Position numbers and translations under genes: made by a program. A stretch of DNA of 64,000 nt, taken from Nonomuraea rubra (GTDB lineage Bacteria > Actinomycetota > Actinomycetes > Streptosporangiales > Streptosporangiaceae). The notes beneath the pieces were generated by a model. It had not been told where the DNA came from. It searched no databases and saw nothing but the letters and a program-made list of their open reading frames with translations. The stretch lies in NCBI RefSeq assembly GCF_014207985.1, contig NZ_JACHMI010000001.1, forward strand, positions 4,385,001-4,449,000. Direction: 5' to 3'. This document shows, one piece after another, positions 1 through 7,896 of the stretch; positions within the stretch are counted from its first letter, which is position 1; each line of letters opens with the position of its first letter.

Positions 1-420
1 GTGGTCACCCTCGTCGGGCGGCCCGACCTGGTCGAGCAGCCGTGGTTCGCCAGCGGGCACGGCCGGGTGCAGCACGTGGACGAGCTGGACGAGGCCGTCG
101 CCTCCTGGATCGCCGAGCGGGACGCCGCCGAGGTCATCGCCAGGTTCGAGGAGGTGCAGGCCGCGGTCGCGCCCATCTACGACGTCACCGACCTGGCCGA
201 GGACCCGCAGTACGCGGCGCTGAACACGTTCGTGGAGGTGCCCGACGCGGAGTTCGGCACGCTCACCATGCAGAACGTCATGTTCCGCATGTCCGAGACG
301 CCCGGCGAGATCCGATGGCCGGGGCGAACCCTTGGCCAGGACACCGACGAGGTGCTCGGCGAGCTGGACTACCCCGCCGAGCGGATCGCCGCCCTGCGCG
401 AGGACGGGGTGATCGCGTGA
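1..420 (+). CDS. CaiB/BaiF class III CoA-transferase, C-terminal part (5' end outside window)
   Basis: The reading frame is open from the first base, so only the last 139 residues are visible; the family is usually about 380-400 residues. The visible part resembles the C-terminal region of class III CoA-transferases: a helical stretch with WIAERDAAEVIARFEEVQ, the AAVAPIYDVTDLAEDPQY segment, and the closing PGRTLGQDTDEVLGELDY motif. These enzymes move CoA between carboxylic acids. The stop overlaps the GTG start of the CoA-ester lyase by GTGA, so the two are translationally coupled. Together they suggest activation of a dicarboxylic or hydroxy acid to its CoA thioester followed by C-C cleavage. 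The substrate cannot be read from the sequence. Confidence 0.85.
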   Translation: MVTLVGRPDLVEQPWFASGHGRVQHVDELDEAVASWIAERDAAEVIARFEEVQAAVAPIYDVTDLAEDPQYAALNTFVEVPDAEFGTLTMQNVMFRMSETPGEIRWPGRTLGQDTDEVLGELDYPAERIAALREDGVIA

Positions 421-1361
421 GCCCGCTGCTCCCCGTGACCTGGCTGTACGTGCCCGGCGACCGGCCCGAGCGGTTCGGCAAGGCCGTGGAGTCGGGTGCC
501 GACGTGGTCATCATCGACCTGGAGGACGCCGTCGCGCCCGTGAAGAAGGACGAGGCCCGGCAGAACGCGGTCACCTACCTGCGCGACCGGCGCAACAGCG
601 GCGGCGTCGAGGTGCACGTGCGGGTCAACGACCCCGCCACGGCCCGCGGGCGCGACGACCTGGCCGCCGTCGGGCAGCTCGCCGACGCCGTACGGCTGCC
701 GAAGGTCGAGTCGGCGGCCGTGCTCGACACGCTCACCGGCGCGCCCGCGTACGCGCTGCTGGAGTCGGCGGCCGGGATCGTCGCGGCCAGGGAGATCGCC
801 GCGCACCCGCGCGTGGCCGGGGTGGCGCTCGGCGAGCAGGACCTGGCCGCCGAGCTGGCCATCACCGGCGAGCAGGCGCTGAACCACCTCAGGCTCCAGG
901 TCGTCCTCGCCGCCGCCGCGGCCGGGCTGCCACCGGTGCCCATGTCCGTCTACCCGGACGTCAAGGACGAGGCCGGGCTGCTCGCCTCCTGCCGGGCGGG
1001 CCGCGCGCTCGGGCTGTTCGGCAGGACCGCCATCCACCCGCGCCAGATCCCCGTGATCAGGCGGGCGTTCCGGCCGACGGAGGAGGAGGCCGCCAGGGCC
1101 GCCGAGATCGTCGCCGCGGCGGAACGGGCCGAGCAGGCGGGCATCGGCGCGGTGGCGCTGCCCGACGGCCGGTTCGTGGACGCCCCGATCGTCGTCAGGG
1201 CCCGCCGCACCGTGGACCTGGCCCGCCGCCTCGCCGACCCGCCCCCGCCACAGTCCCCGCCCCCGACCCCGCCACAGTCCCCGCCACAGTCCCCGCCGCA
1301 GTCCCCGCCGCAGTCCCCGCCGCAGTCCCCGCCCTCGTCCCCGCCGGGAGCCGGCGTCTGA
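417..1361 (+). CDS. HpcH/HpaI aldolase family CoA-ester lyase (CitE-like)
   Basis: The start is the GTG that overlaps the upstream stop, giving 314 residues. Family features are a TIM-barrel opening with VPGDRPERFGKAVESGAD, IIDLEDAV, the Arg of VRVNDP, PKVES, the metal-ligand Glu in LLESAAG and the metal-ligand Asp in GEQDLAAEL. Such enzymes cleave citramalyl-CoA, malyl-CoA or related beta-hydroxyacyl-CoAs with Mg2+. Pairing with a class III CoA-transferase and a TRAP-type permease recalls itaconate/citramalate catabolism, but no hydratase gene is visible, so this is inference. The last roughly 35 residues are an unusual proline-rich PPQS repeat tail, encoded by a 12-bp tandem repeat and not part of the normal enzyme fold. 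Confidence 0.85.
   Translation: MSPLLPVTWLYVPGDRPERFGKAVESGADVVIIDLEDAVAPVKKDEARQNAVTYLRDRRNSGGVEVHVRVNDPATARGRDDLAAVGQLADAVRLPKVESAAVLDTLTGAPAYALLESAAGIVAAREIAAHPRVAGVALGEQDLAAELAITGEQALNHLRLQVVLAAAAAGLPPVPMSVYPDVKDEAGLLASCRAGRALGLFGRTAIHPRQIPVIRRAFRPTEEEAARAAEIVAAAERAEQAGIGAVALPDGRFVDAPIVVRARRTVDLARRLADPPPPQSPPPTPPQSPPQSPPQSPPQSPPQSPPSSPPGAGV
1251..1343 (+). repeat. 12-bp tandem repeat encoding PPQS tail
   Basis: The unit CAGTCCCCGCCR recurs with period 12, starting at 1251, 1275, 1287, 1299, 1311 and 1323. It lies in frame at the 3' end of the CoA-ester lyase gene and encodes repeated PPQS. Because the period is a multiple of three, copy-number change would lengthen or shorten the tail without breaking the frame. 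Confidence 0.9.
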
Positions 1362-1417
1362 CCATCGGCCGAGGGCCGTTCACCCCCAGCACAACCCCCC
1401 ATTGGAGGTCATTCGCC

Positions 1418-2755
1418 ATGGGAATCGCCGTATGGGCGCTCATCGCCTACATCGCCATCATCGTCGTCTGGAACGGCGTGCTGAAACGCAACATCGGTGA
1501 AGCGATGCTCATCGGTTTCGCGGGCGTGTGCCTCTTCGGCGGCACGAGCTTCCTCGACCTGGCGTGGGCGGGCATCGCCGACGCCATGGCCGAGGAGGTC
1601 GTCTTCGCCGCCCTGGCCTTCGTCTTCATGGGTTACCTGCTCACCAGGCTGGGCCTCATCCAGGAGCAGGTTACCGTACTGAACTCGATCTTCGGCAGGC
1701 TGCGCGGCGGCGCGGGATACGTCTCGACCTCCGCCTCCGCGCTGCTGGGCGGCCCCTCCGGGTCGGGCTCCGGCATCTCCGCGTCCGTCGGCTCCGTCAC
1801 CATCCCCTGGATGATCCGCTCGAACTGGCGGCCCGACCTGGCCGCCTCGCTGGTGGCGGGCAATGCCGGGCTGGGCATCTCGATCCCGCCGAGCTCGTCG
1901 ATGTTCCTGCTGCTCGGCTCGGCCGCCGTGGCGCCCGTGCTGATCGCCGACCAGCTCTTCGTGCCCGCCCTCGTGGGCGGGTTGTGGACGGTGGCCTACC
2001 GGTTCGTGGTGGTGTTCCTGTGGGTGCGCAGGCACGGCATCGCCGCCACCGACGCGGCCGACCTCGTGCCGCTGCGGGCGGCGCTGCGCGCTGGGTGGAC
2101 GTCGCTGCTGGTGTACGCGGGCATCCTCGTCCCGGTGCTGATGACCCTGGACTTCGGCGTGGCGCTGATGGAGTCGCGGGTCGGCGAGGCGGCCGACGAC
2201 ATCAGCATCATCGTGTGGATCCCGGTGCTGACCGTGCTGGCCACGTTCGCGGTGGCGTGGAAGCGGCTGCCGCGCACCGGCCGCGCCTGGAGCGAGCTGC
2301 TCGGCGAGATGGCCCCCAGGTACGCCGTCATCGGCGCCACGCTGTTCTTCGCCTTCGCCGCCGCGGCCAGCCTGGGCGAGCTGGGCCTGGTGGACCAGCT
2401 CACCGCGATCCTCCAGGGGCTGGACGCGCCCGCGGTGGTCATCGCCACCCTCGTCGGCCTGCTGCTCGTCGTCATCGCCGCGCCGCTGACCGGCACCGCC
2501 ACGATCGCCGCCGTCGGCGGGGTGGCCTTCAGCGCCCTGACCGCGGCCGGGATCGCCCCGGCCGCCGCGGCCACCGCCATCATGATCTTCGCCTCGACCG
2601 AGGGGGCGTCCCCGCCGGGAGCGGCCCCGATCTACATCGCCAGCGGCATCGCCCAGGTGGACCCGGCCAGGACGTTCGGCCGCCTGATCGCCTGGTTCGT
2701 CATCCCGACCCTGGTCATCGGCGTGCTGGTCGCCACCGGCGTGCTGCCGATCTGA
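1418..2755 (+). CDS. TRAP-type transporter large permease (DctM family)
   Basis: This 445-residue protein is hydrophobic over nearly its whole length, with about 12 membrane segments. It has the family's paired reentrant-loop character: a glycine/serine-rich GGPSGSGSGISAS stretch, GISIPPSSSMFLLLGSAAV around residue 150, and the mirrored APLTGTATIAAVGG and ASTEGASPPGAAPIYIASG regions near the C-terminus. TRAP large subunits import organic acids using an ion gradient, normally with a small DctQ subunit and a periplasmic binding protein. Neither canonical partner is visible; only a 75-residue membrane protein follows 13 bases downstream. The spacing after the CoA-ester lyase (56 bp) suggests one operon that imports the acid catabolised upstream. 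Other ion-transporter superfamily assignments remain possible. Confidence 0.75.
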   Translation: MGIAVWALIAYIAIIVVWNGVLKRNIGEAMLIGFAGVCLFGGTSFLDLAWAGIADAMAEEVVFAALAFVFMGYLLTRLGLIQEQVTVLNSIFGRLRGGAGYVSTSASALLGGPSGSGSGISASVGSVTIPWMIRSNWRPDLAASLVAGNAGLGISIPPSSSMFLLLGSAAVAPVLIADQLFVPALVGGLWTVAYRFVVVFLWVRRHGIAATDAADLVPLRAALRAGWTSLLVYAGILVPVLMTLDFGVALMESRVGEAADDISIIVWIPVLTVLATFAVAWKRLPRTGRAWSELLGEMAPRYAVIGATLFFAFAAAASLGELGLVDQLTAILQGLDAPAVVIATLVGLLLVVIAAPLTGTATIAAVGGVAFSALTAAGIAPAAAATAIMIFASTEGASPPGAAPIYIASGIAQVDPARTFGRLIAWFVIPTLVIGVLVATGVLPI

Positions 2756-2768
2756 GAGGAGCCCCGTC

Positions 2769-2996
2769 ATGAAGAACCTCGTCCTGGTCCTGTTCAAGAT
2801 CGGCCTCGTGCTGTTCCTCGCGCTCGGCGTCGCCCTCGTGCTCGCCCAGGCCGTCGGGCTCGCCGCCGGCAGCCCCGGCCTGGTCTCCGGCGCGGTGTCG
2901 GCGCTCGGCCTGGCGATGACCGTGTCGGCCGGGGTGACCGGGCTGCTCGGCTTCCTGATGTCGTACCTGTTCCACTGGAAGACCGGCGAGGACTAG
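2769..2996 (+). CDS. small two-helix membrane protein
   Basis: The gene encodes 75 residues and is preceded by a GAGAGGAG ribosome-binding site only 13 bases after the permease stop, so it is very likely translated with it. Two hydrophobic segments are visible at about residues 4-27 and 38-62, followed by a short charged end (WKTGED). It is far too short for a normal four-helix DctQ subunit. It may be a reduced accessory subunit of the permease, but I do not recognise a family. Its end overlaps the end of the convergent TetR gene by 4 bp. Confidence 0.7.
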   Translation: MKNLVLVLFKIGLVLFLALGVALVLAQAVGLAAGSPGLVSGAVSALGLAMTVSAGVTGLLGFLMSYLFHWKTGED

Positions 2997-3631
2997 CCGC
3001 GCGGCACCCAGCGGGCGCCGAGCTCCGCGTCCTCGGGCGCGGGGCCGGGCAGCTCGCGGTGGGCCGGGGGGATGCGCAGGGAGTCCATCATGAGCGTCAG
3101 GTAGCGGTGGCGGAGCTGGGAGGCGCGTTCCTCGCCGCCCAGCTTGATCGAGGCGAGCTGCTCGAACAGCAGCGCGATGTCGGCCACCGTCACGTCCGGC
3201 CGCAGCACGCCCGCCGCCACCGCCCGGCCGTGCACCTCGACGGCCAGGGCCGAGGCCCTGGCCGCGAGCCTGCCCAGCTCCTCCGTCGGCGTGAACGTGC
3301 CCGCCAGCTTGATCGTCAGGGAGCTGGAGTCGGCGTCCACGATGCCGCGCAGGTACCCGGCGAACGCCTCCCACGGATCCCCGTCGTCGGCCAGCGACCG
3401 CTCGCTGACCTCGATGTAGAGGCGCAGCCCGTCCCCGCACAGCTTCTGCAGCAACACCTCCTTGCTGGGGTAGCGGCGATACAGCGCGCTGATCCCGACG
3501 CCCGCCTTCTCGGCCACGGCCGCGATGGGGGCGCCGGGCTCGGCGGTGAAGACCGCCCGCGCCGCCTGGAGGATCAACTCGTCATTGCGCGCGGCCTGCG
3601 CCTTGCGGCCGCTCATGGGTGCGCTGCTCAT
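2993..3631 (-). CDS. TetR family transcriptional regulator
   Basis: The product is 212 residues. The N-terminal TetR DNA-binding domain is clear: ILQAARAVFTAEPGAPIAAV, then the helix-turn-helix AEKAGVGISALYRRYPSKEV at about residues 40-60. The rest is the helical ligand-binding and dimerisation domain. It is divergent from the alpha/beta hydrolase, and an inverted repeat (GAACG-N8-CGTTC) lies 16-33 bases upstream of its start, which suggests autoregulation and control of the hydrolase. It also converges on the permease operon with a 4-bp tail overlap. The ligand is unknown. Confidence 0.9.
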   Translation of the reverse strand: MSSAPMSGRKAQAARNDELILQAARAVFTAEPGAPIAAVAEKAGVGISALYRRYPSKEVLLQKLCGDGLRLYIEVSERSLADDGDPWEAFAGYLRGIVDADSSSLTIKLAGTFTPTEELGRLAARASALAVEVHGRAVAAGVLRPDVTVADIALLFEQLASIKLGGEERASQLRHRYLTLMMDSLRIPPAHRELPGPAPEDAELGARWVPRG

Positions 3632-3646
3632 ACCCGCAGTGTAAGG

Positions 3647-3664
3647 GAACGTAGGATTCCGTTC
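3647..3664. promoter_or_regulatory. candidate TetR operator in divergent promoter
   Basis: GAACG at 3647-3651 and CGTTC at 3660-3664 form an inverted repeat with an 8-base spacer; outer bases GTAG (3651) and CTAC also pair around a shifted centre. It lies between the divergent TetR gene (start 3631) and the hydrolase (start 3727), the usual place for a TetR operator. Assignment is inference. Confidence 0.5.
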
Positions 3665-3726
3665 TACTGTGTCGGGCAGAAGTGAACCTGAAGAAGAGCG
3701 TAAGCATGCTCTCGCACCATGGACGC

Positions 3727-4512
3727 ATGACGACTCACACGAGCGGTTACGCCCCCGTCAACGGCCTGGACATGTACTACGAGATCCACGGGACCGGCGA
3801 CCCGCTGGTCCTGATCCACGGCTCCTTCTCCGCCATCGGCACCTCCTTCGGCAGGCTGCTGCCGTACCTGGCCAAGAACCGCCAGGTGATCGGCGTCGAG
3901 ATCCAGGGGCACGGCCGCACGGCCGACATCGACCGGCCCCTGTCGCCCCAGGTCCTCGCCGGCGACGTGGCCGCGCTCCTCGACCACCTCGGCGTCGGGC
4001 GGGCCGACGTCCTCGGCTACAGCCTCGGCTCCAGCATCGCCTTCCACGTCGCGCAGCAGCGCCCGGATATGGTCCGCAAGCTCGTCCTCGCCTCGTTCTC
4101 CTTCACCCCGGACGGCCTGCACCCCGGCCTGGCCGACGGCTTCGAGAGCATCCGGCCCGAGCACCTGCACGGCTCGCCGTTCCACGACGAGTACCTCCGG
4201 CTCGCGCCCCGGCCCGAGGACTTCCCCGCGCTGTGCGAGAAGGTGAGCGCCCTCATGCGCGACCTCGTCGAGCCCACGGCCGAGGAGGTGCGCTCGATCC
4301 AGGCGCCCACGATGGTGGTCATCGGCGACTCCGACATCATCCGCCCCGAGCACGCCGTGGAGACGTTCCGCCTGCGGGGCGGCGGGGTGGCCGGCGATCA
4401 GGCCGGGCTGCCGGACGCGCGGCTGGCCGTGCTGCCCGGCACCACGCACGTCACGCTCGTGCACCGCGCGGAATGGCTCGCCTCGATGATCGACGACTTC
4501 CTCGCGGCCTGA
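3727..4512 (+). CDS. alpha/beta hydrolase
   Basis: The product is 261 residues from ATG 3727; an upstream in-frame GTG at 3682 would add 15 residues without family character. It shows the alpha/beta-hydrolase order: oxyanion HGSFSAIG after LVLIHG, the nucleophile elbow GYSLGSS near residue 100, the acid in IGDSDIIRPEH and the base in GTTHVTL near the C-terminus. It has no signal peptide and is probably cytoplasmic. The divergent TetR gene and shared operator suggest induction by a small molecule. The substrate is unknown. Confidence 0.85.
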   Translation: MTTHTSGYAPVNGLDMYYEIHGTGDPLVLIHGSFSAIGTSFGRLLPYLAKNRQVIGVEIQGHGRTADIDRPLSPQVLAGDVAALLDHLGVGRADVLGYSLGSSIAFHVAQQRPDMVRKLVLASFSFTPDGLHPGLADGFESIRPEHLHGSPFHDEYLRLAPRPEDFPALCEKVSALMRDLVEPTAEEVRSIQAPTMVVIGDSDIIRPEHAVETFRLRGGGVAGDQAGLPDARLAVLPGTTHVTLVHRAEWLASMIDDFLAA

Positions 4513-4631
4513 CCCCGAAGCTGGGCAACCACCTCATTCACCACGTACGCTGCGCAGGCCACGTACCTGTCGCCGATCATGCCAGCCGATCCGGAGGAGG
4601 ACGCGGCGACCGCGAGCCCCAGGGAGGGGAC

Positions 4632-5879
4632 ATGACGCAGCAGGAAGGGCCCCGAGTCGTGCGGGTGCTGCTCTCGCCCGCGAACGTGTGGCGGGTGGCG
4701 TTCGCCGTCGTCGCGGTCGCAGCCGTGGTGCTCTTCGCGCGCTTCGTGCTGGCCGACGCGGGCGGGCTGATCGTCGTGGTGGTGATGGCCTGGTTCATCT
4801 CCCTGGCCATGGAGCCCGCCGTGGGCCGCCTGGCCCGGCACATGCGCCGCGGCGCGGCGGCGCTGCTGGTCATGGTGGCGTTCCTGCTCGTCTCGGCGGT
4901 CTTCCTGTACCTGTTCGGGAGCCTGCTGGCGGAGCAGGTCGCCGTCCTGGTGCGGGAGCTGCCCGACATCCTCACCGGCGCCGTCGCCTGGGTGAACGAG
5001 CGGTTCGGGACCAACTACCAGATCGCCGACATCCTCTCCTCGCTCAACCTCACCCCGCAGCAGGCCGCCCAGTACGCCCAGGACGTGCTCGGCAACGTGC
5101 TCGGCCTGCTCGGCACCCTCACCGGCGCCATCGTGAACCTGTTCACGCTGCTGCTGCTGATCTTCTACCTCTCCGCCGACGGGCCCCGGCTGCGCGTGTG
5201 GCTCGCCCGGCTCATGCCCGCCAACCTCCAGCGCGTCTTCCTCACCGTCTGGGACGTGTCGCTGGTCAAGACCGGCGGGTACGTGTGGGCCAGACTCATC
5301 CTGGCCACCGTCAACGCCGCCGCCTCGACCGTGGTGTTCCTGGTGCTCGGCATGCCGTCGTGGCTCGCGCTCGGGCTGTGGACGGGGCTGGTGGCGCAGC
5401 TCGTGCCCACCATCGGCACCTACATCGCCATCGCGCTGCCCGTGGTGGTCGGGCTCGTGTCGCCCCGGCCGTGGATCGGGCTGGTCGCGCTCGGCTGGGG
5501 CGTGCTGTACCAGCAGGTGGAGAACCTGACGCTGGAGCCGCGGATCAGCGGCAGGTCGGTGGACATCCATCCGGGGGTGGCGTTCGCGGGCGTGATCCTG
5601 GGGGCGTCGCTGTTCGGGGCGGTGGGGGCGTTGCTGGCCGTGCCGGTGGTGGCCATGCTGCTGTCGCTGATCGACACGTTCGTCGCCAGGCAGGATCTCG
5701 TGCAGGCCGTTCCGGCCGGGCAGGCCGCCGCGGCCGATCACCACAGCGCGGCACCGCCACCGGGCGGCCCGCCACCGCCCGAGCCGGACGGCCCGCCATC
5801 GCGAGCGGCGGATGGTCCTCCGGCTCCCGGGTCCGGCGAGCCGGCGCCGCCTGAGCGCGGGCGCCGCCCGCCCGGTTGA
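4632..5879 (+). CDS. AI-2E family transporter (UPF0118 membrane protein)
   Basis: The start is the ATG that follows the strong AGGGAGGGGA ribosome-binding site, giving 415 residues. Two membrane helices lie at the N-terminus (about residues 18-55), followed by a third, a soluble amphipathic loop, and the conserved C-terminal membrane half with LVPTIGTYIAIALPVVVGL, VLYQQVENLTLEPRISGRSV and HPGVAFAGVILG, which mark the AI-2E exporter/PerM family. Members have been linked to export of autoinducer-2 or to Na+/H+ antiport, so the substrate is open. The last 50 residues are a proline-rich cytoplasmic tail. The 119 bases before it hold no other gene. Confidence 0.88.
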   Translation: MTQQEGPRVVRVLLSPANVWRVAFAVVAVAAVVLFARFVLADAGGLIVVVVMAWFISLAMEPAVGRLARHMRRGAAALLVMVAFLLVSAVFLYLFGSLLAEQVAVLVRELPDILTGAVAWVNERFGTNYQIADILSSLNLTPQQAAQYAQDVLGNVLGLLGTLTGAIVNLFTLLLLIFYLSADGPRLRVWLARLMPANLQRVFLTVWDVSLVKTGGYVWARLILATVNAAASTVVFLVLGMPSWLALGLWTGLVAQLVPTIGTYIAIALPVVVGLVSPRPWIGLVALGWGVLYQQVENLTLEPRISGRSVDIHPGVAFAGVILGASLFGAVGALLAVPVVAMLLSLIDTFVARQDLVQAVPAGQAAAADHHSAAPPPGGPPPPEPDGPPSRAADGPPAPGSGEPAPPERGRRPPG

Positions 5880-5897
5880 GCCGTCGTGGCGGAGGTG

Positions 5898-7070
5898 TCA
5901 GCCGCGCCTGAACAGGCGTGCGCCGAGCCCGGAGACCGCCGCGGCGGTGCTGCCCGCCCAGTAGTACAGGCGTGGCGGCACGTGCGGGAGCAGCCCGGAA
6001 TGCCGCTGGTTCAGCAGCGCGATCATCTCCCGGGGCGGCCGGTCGACGTACCTCGGGACGTGCTCGTACCACTGGGCGCTGCGCCGCGCCGCCCGCTGGG
6101 AGGGCCGGATCGCGGTCATGCGCTCCCGCTCGTACCCGGCCAGGGCCGTCTCCAGGTCCGCGTCCGCGTGCAGCGCGTCCACCAGGAAGGCCGCGTCGCC
6201 CAGCGCCAGGGCGGTGCCGGCGCCGATCGAGTAGTGGGTGGTGTGCGCGGAGTCCCCGAGCAGGACGAGGTTGCCGCGGTGCCACGTGCGGTTGGTCAGG
6301 GTGCGGAAGTGCAGCCAGTGCGGGCCGCCGTCGGCCTGCGTGCGGCCGATCAGCGGCTGCCCGTCCAGCACCTCCGCGAACAGCTTCTCGAGGTGCGCCA
6401 GGCCGTCCGCCTCGTTCGCCGTGTCGAGCCCGAGCCCCCGCCACGTGTCAGGGCCGCACTCGACGATGAACGTGCTGTGCTCCTCGCTGTACGGGTAGCC
6501 GTAGCACCAGATCCAGCCGTGCTCCGTCTCCACGAAGGCGAAGGTGAAGGAGTCGAGCACCTTGGTGGTGCCGAGCCACATGTACGGGTTGCGCCCGACC
6601 ATGACCTCGGTGCCGAAATGCTCGGCGTGCCGCTCGCGCAGCCGGCTGTTGACGCCGTCGCCGGCCACGACGAGGTCGGCGTCCGCCACGTCCTCCTCGC
6701 CGGCGATCTCGCGCTCGTACTCGACGCGCACGCCGAGGGACTCGGCCCGCTCGGCGAGGATCGCGAGCAGCCGCCGCCGGCTGATGCCGAACCCCTTGTC
6801 GCCGTGCCCCACCGTCACCGTGGCGCGCTCGTGGAGGTGCACGACCCAGCTGTCCCAGCGGGCCGAGCTCGCGCTGATCTCGCGGGCCGACTCCGGGTCG
6901 ACGTCGTGCAGGTAGCCGAACAGCTCGTCCCAGTACGTCACGCCCCAGCCGTACGTGGAGCCGGCCGGGTTGCGTTCGTACACGGTGATGTCGTGGGCGG
7001 GGTCCACCCGTTTCATCAGGATCGAGAAGTACAGGCTGGCGGGCCCGCCGCCTACGCACGCGACCTTCAC
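5898..7070 (-). CDS. FAD-dependent aromatic monooxygenase
   Basis: The product is 390 residues. The N-terminus carries the Rossmann dinucleotide motif VACVGGGPASLYFSILMKR, followed by VYERN with the acidic ribose-binding residue. The middle has the DG motif (VVAGDGVNSRLR) and the C-terminal part the GD motif (LLGDSAHTTHYSIGAGTALA). This is the group A flavoprotein hydroxylase layout. The opening resembles the hydroxylase part of salicylyl-CoA and anthraniloyl-CoA hydroxylases, but the reductase-like second domain of those bifunctional enzymes is absent. A pair of 21-bp-spaced direct repeats lies just upstream of the start. It is adjacent to a damaged methyltransferase gene on the same strand. 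Confidence 0.85.
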   Translation of the reverse strand: MKVACVGGGPASLYFSILMKRVDPAHDITVYERNPAGSTYGWGVTYWDELFGYLHDVDPESAREISASSARWDSWVVHLHERATVTVGHGDKGFGISRRRLLAILAERAESLGVRVEYEREIAGEEDVADADLVVAGDGVNSRLRERHAEHFGTEVMVGRNPYMWLGTTKVLDSFTFAFVETEHGWIWCYGYPYSEEHSTFIVECGPDTWRGLGLDTANEADGLAHLEKLFAEVLDGQPLIGRTQADGGPHWLHFRTLTNRTWHRGNLVLLGDSAHTTHYSIGAGTALALGDAAFLVDALHADADLETALAGYERERMTAIRPSQRAARRSAQWYEHVPRYVDRPPREMIALLNQRHSGLLPHVPPRLYYWAGSTAAAVSGLGARLFRRG

Positions 7071-7082
7071 AAGAGCTCCCCG

Positions 7083-7118
7083 CTATACGAAAAGTAGGCA
7101 ATCCATAACGGAGAGTAG
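7083..7118 (-). promoter_or_regulatory. 21-bp-spaced direct repeats upstream of monooxygenase
   Basis: On the minus strand CTACTCTCCGTTAT (7118 down to 7105) is followed exactly 21 bases later by CTACTTTTCGTATAG (7097 down to 7083), sharing CTACTYTYCGT and an AT-rich tail. The second copy ends 13 bases before the monooxygenase start at 7070. Spacing of two helical turns places both copies on one face of the helix, as expected for a regulator-binding site. This is also a local AT-rich patch. Confidence 0.55.
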
Positions 7119-7203
7119 CAGTCGGTGGCGTTGTGGTAGCGGAGGGCACCCCCGTGTCGCCCGGCCCCGTGAAGCACGCGTCCGGCCGACGGGGTGCGGG
7201 AGG

Positions 7204-7896
7204 CGACGGCCACGGCTCGCCGCGGTCGGCGGCGGCGGCCAGCGCGAACGAGGCGTACTCGGCGCCCCGCTCGTCACGCAGGCCGGGCGGCAGGGCGTAC
7301 TCCATGACCAGCTCGCTGCCCCGGGGCAGGCGGCCGAGGACGGCGAGCGTGGCGGCGATCGCCTCCTCGGTCAGGTACATGGCCACGCCCAGCCAGCTCA
7401 CCAGCGCCGGCCGCTCCGGGTCGAGCCCGGCCGCGCGCAGGGCGGCCATCAGGTCGCCCGACTCGAAGTCCACCGGCGCGAACACCAGACCGTCCGGCGA
7501 GGCGAGCCCCGCCGCCGTCATGAGGTCGCGCTTCCACCGCTGCGTGGCGGGATGATCGACCTCGATCACCCGGGAGGGCGGCCCGCCCGGCGCGCGCCTG
7601 AGCGCGAACGTGTCGAGCCCCGCGCCGAGCACCACGTACTGCTCGAAACGGTCGCCGAGCAGGCGCTCGGTGTAGGCGGCGCGGGCGGTCACCTGGGCGC
7701 GGGTGCCGGAGAGCACCACGTGGTCGCCGTGCGCGCGGTGGTAGCCGATGAGCTCTCCGGCCTGGCCGCCCAGCAAGGTCGCGGCCAGGGTGTCGCGGAA
7801 GAGGTGCGGCTCGCCGTCCACGACGAGGTGGACGGCTGATATCGAACCGCCGGGCGGTGGCGTGCGTACCTCAGCACATGCGTTGGAAGACGGCAA
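7204..7896 (-). pseudogene. TIGR00027-type class I SAM methyltransferase, C-terminus lost
   Basis: Residues 20-230 read well as this actinobacterial family: AVHLVVDGEPHLFRDTLA, the SAM-binding YVVLGAGLDTFALR, VIEVDHPATQRWKR, and VSWLGVAMYLTEEAI. After GEPWPS (near 7204) the expected C-terminal segment of about 50 residues is missing. The frame continues without a stop, out of register, into the monooxygenase gene. The other two frames do not restore family sequence either. The start is uncertain: GTG 7821 or codons up to 7896, which overlap the divergent lipoprotein gene. I call it a decayed gene; an active short product is unlikely but not excluded. Confidence 0.65.

Noticed and set aside
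1251-1343. CRISPR-like repeat array
   Set aside because: Units are 12 bp, contiguous, without spacers, and in frame within a gene.
7071-7203. Extension of the methyltransferase frame through the monooxygenase gene as a fusion protein
   Set aside because: The continuation is out of register with the monooxygenase and has no family features, so it is run-through of an open but non-coding frame.
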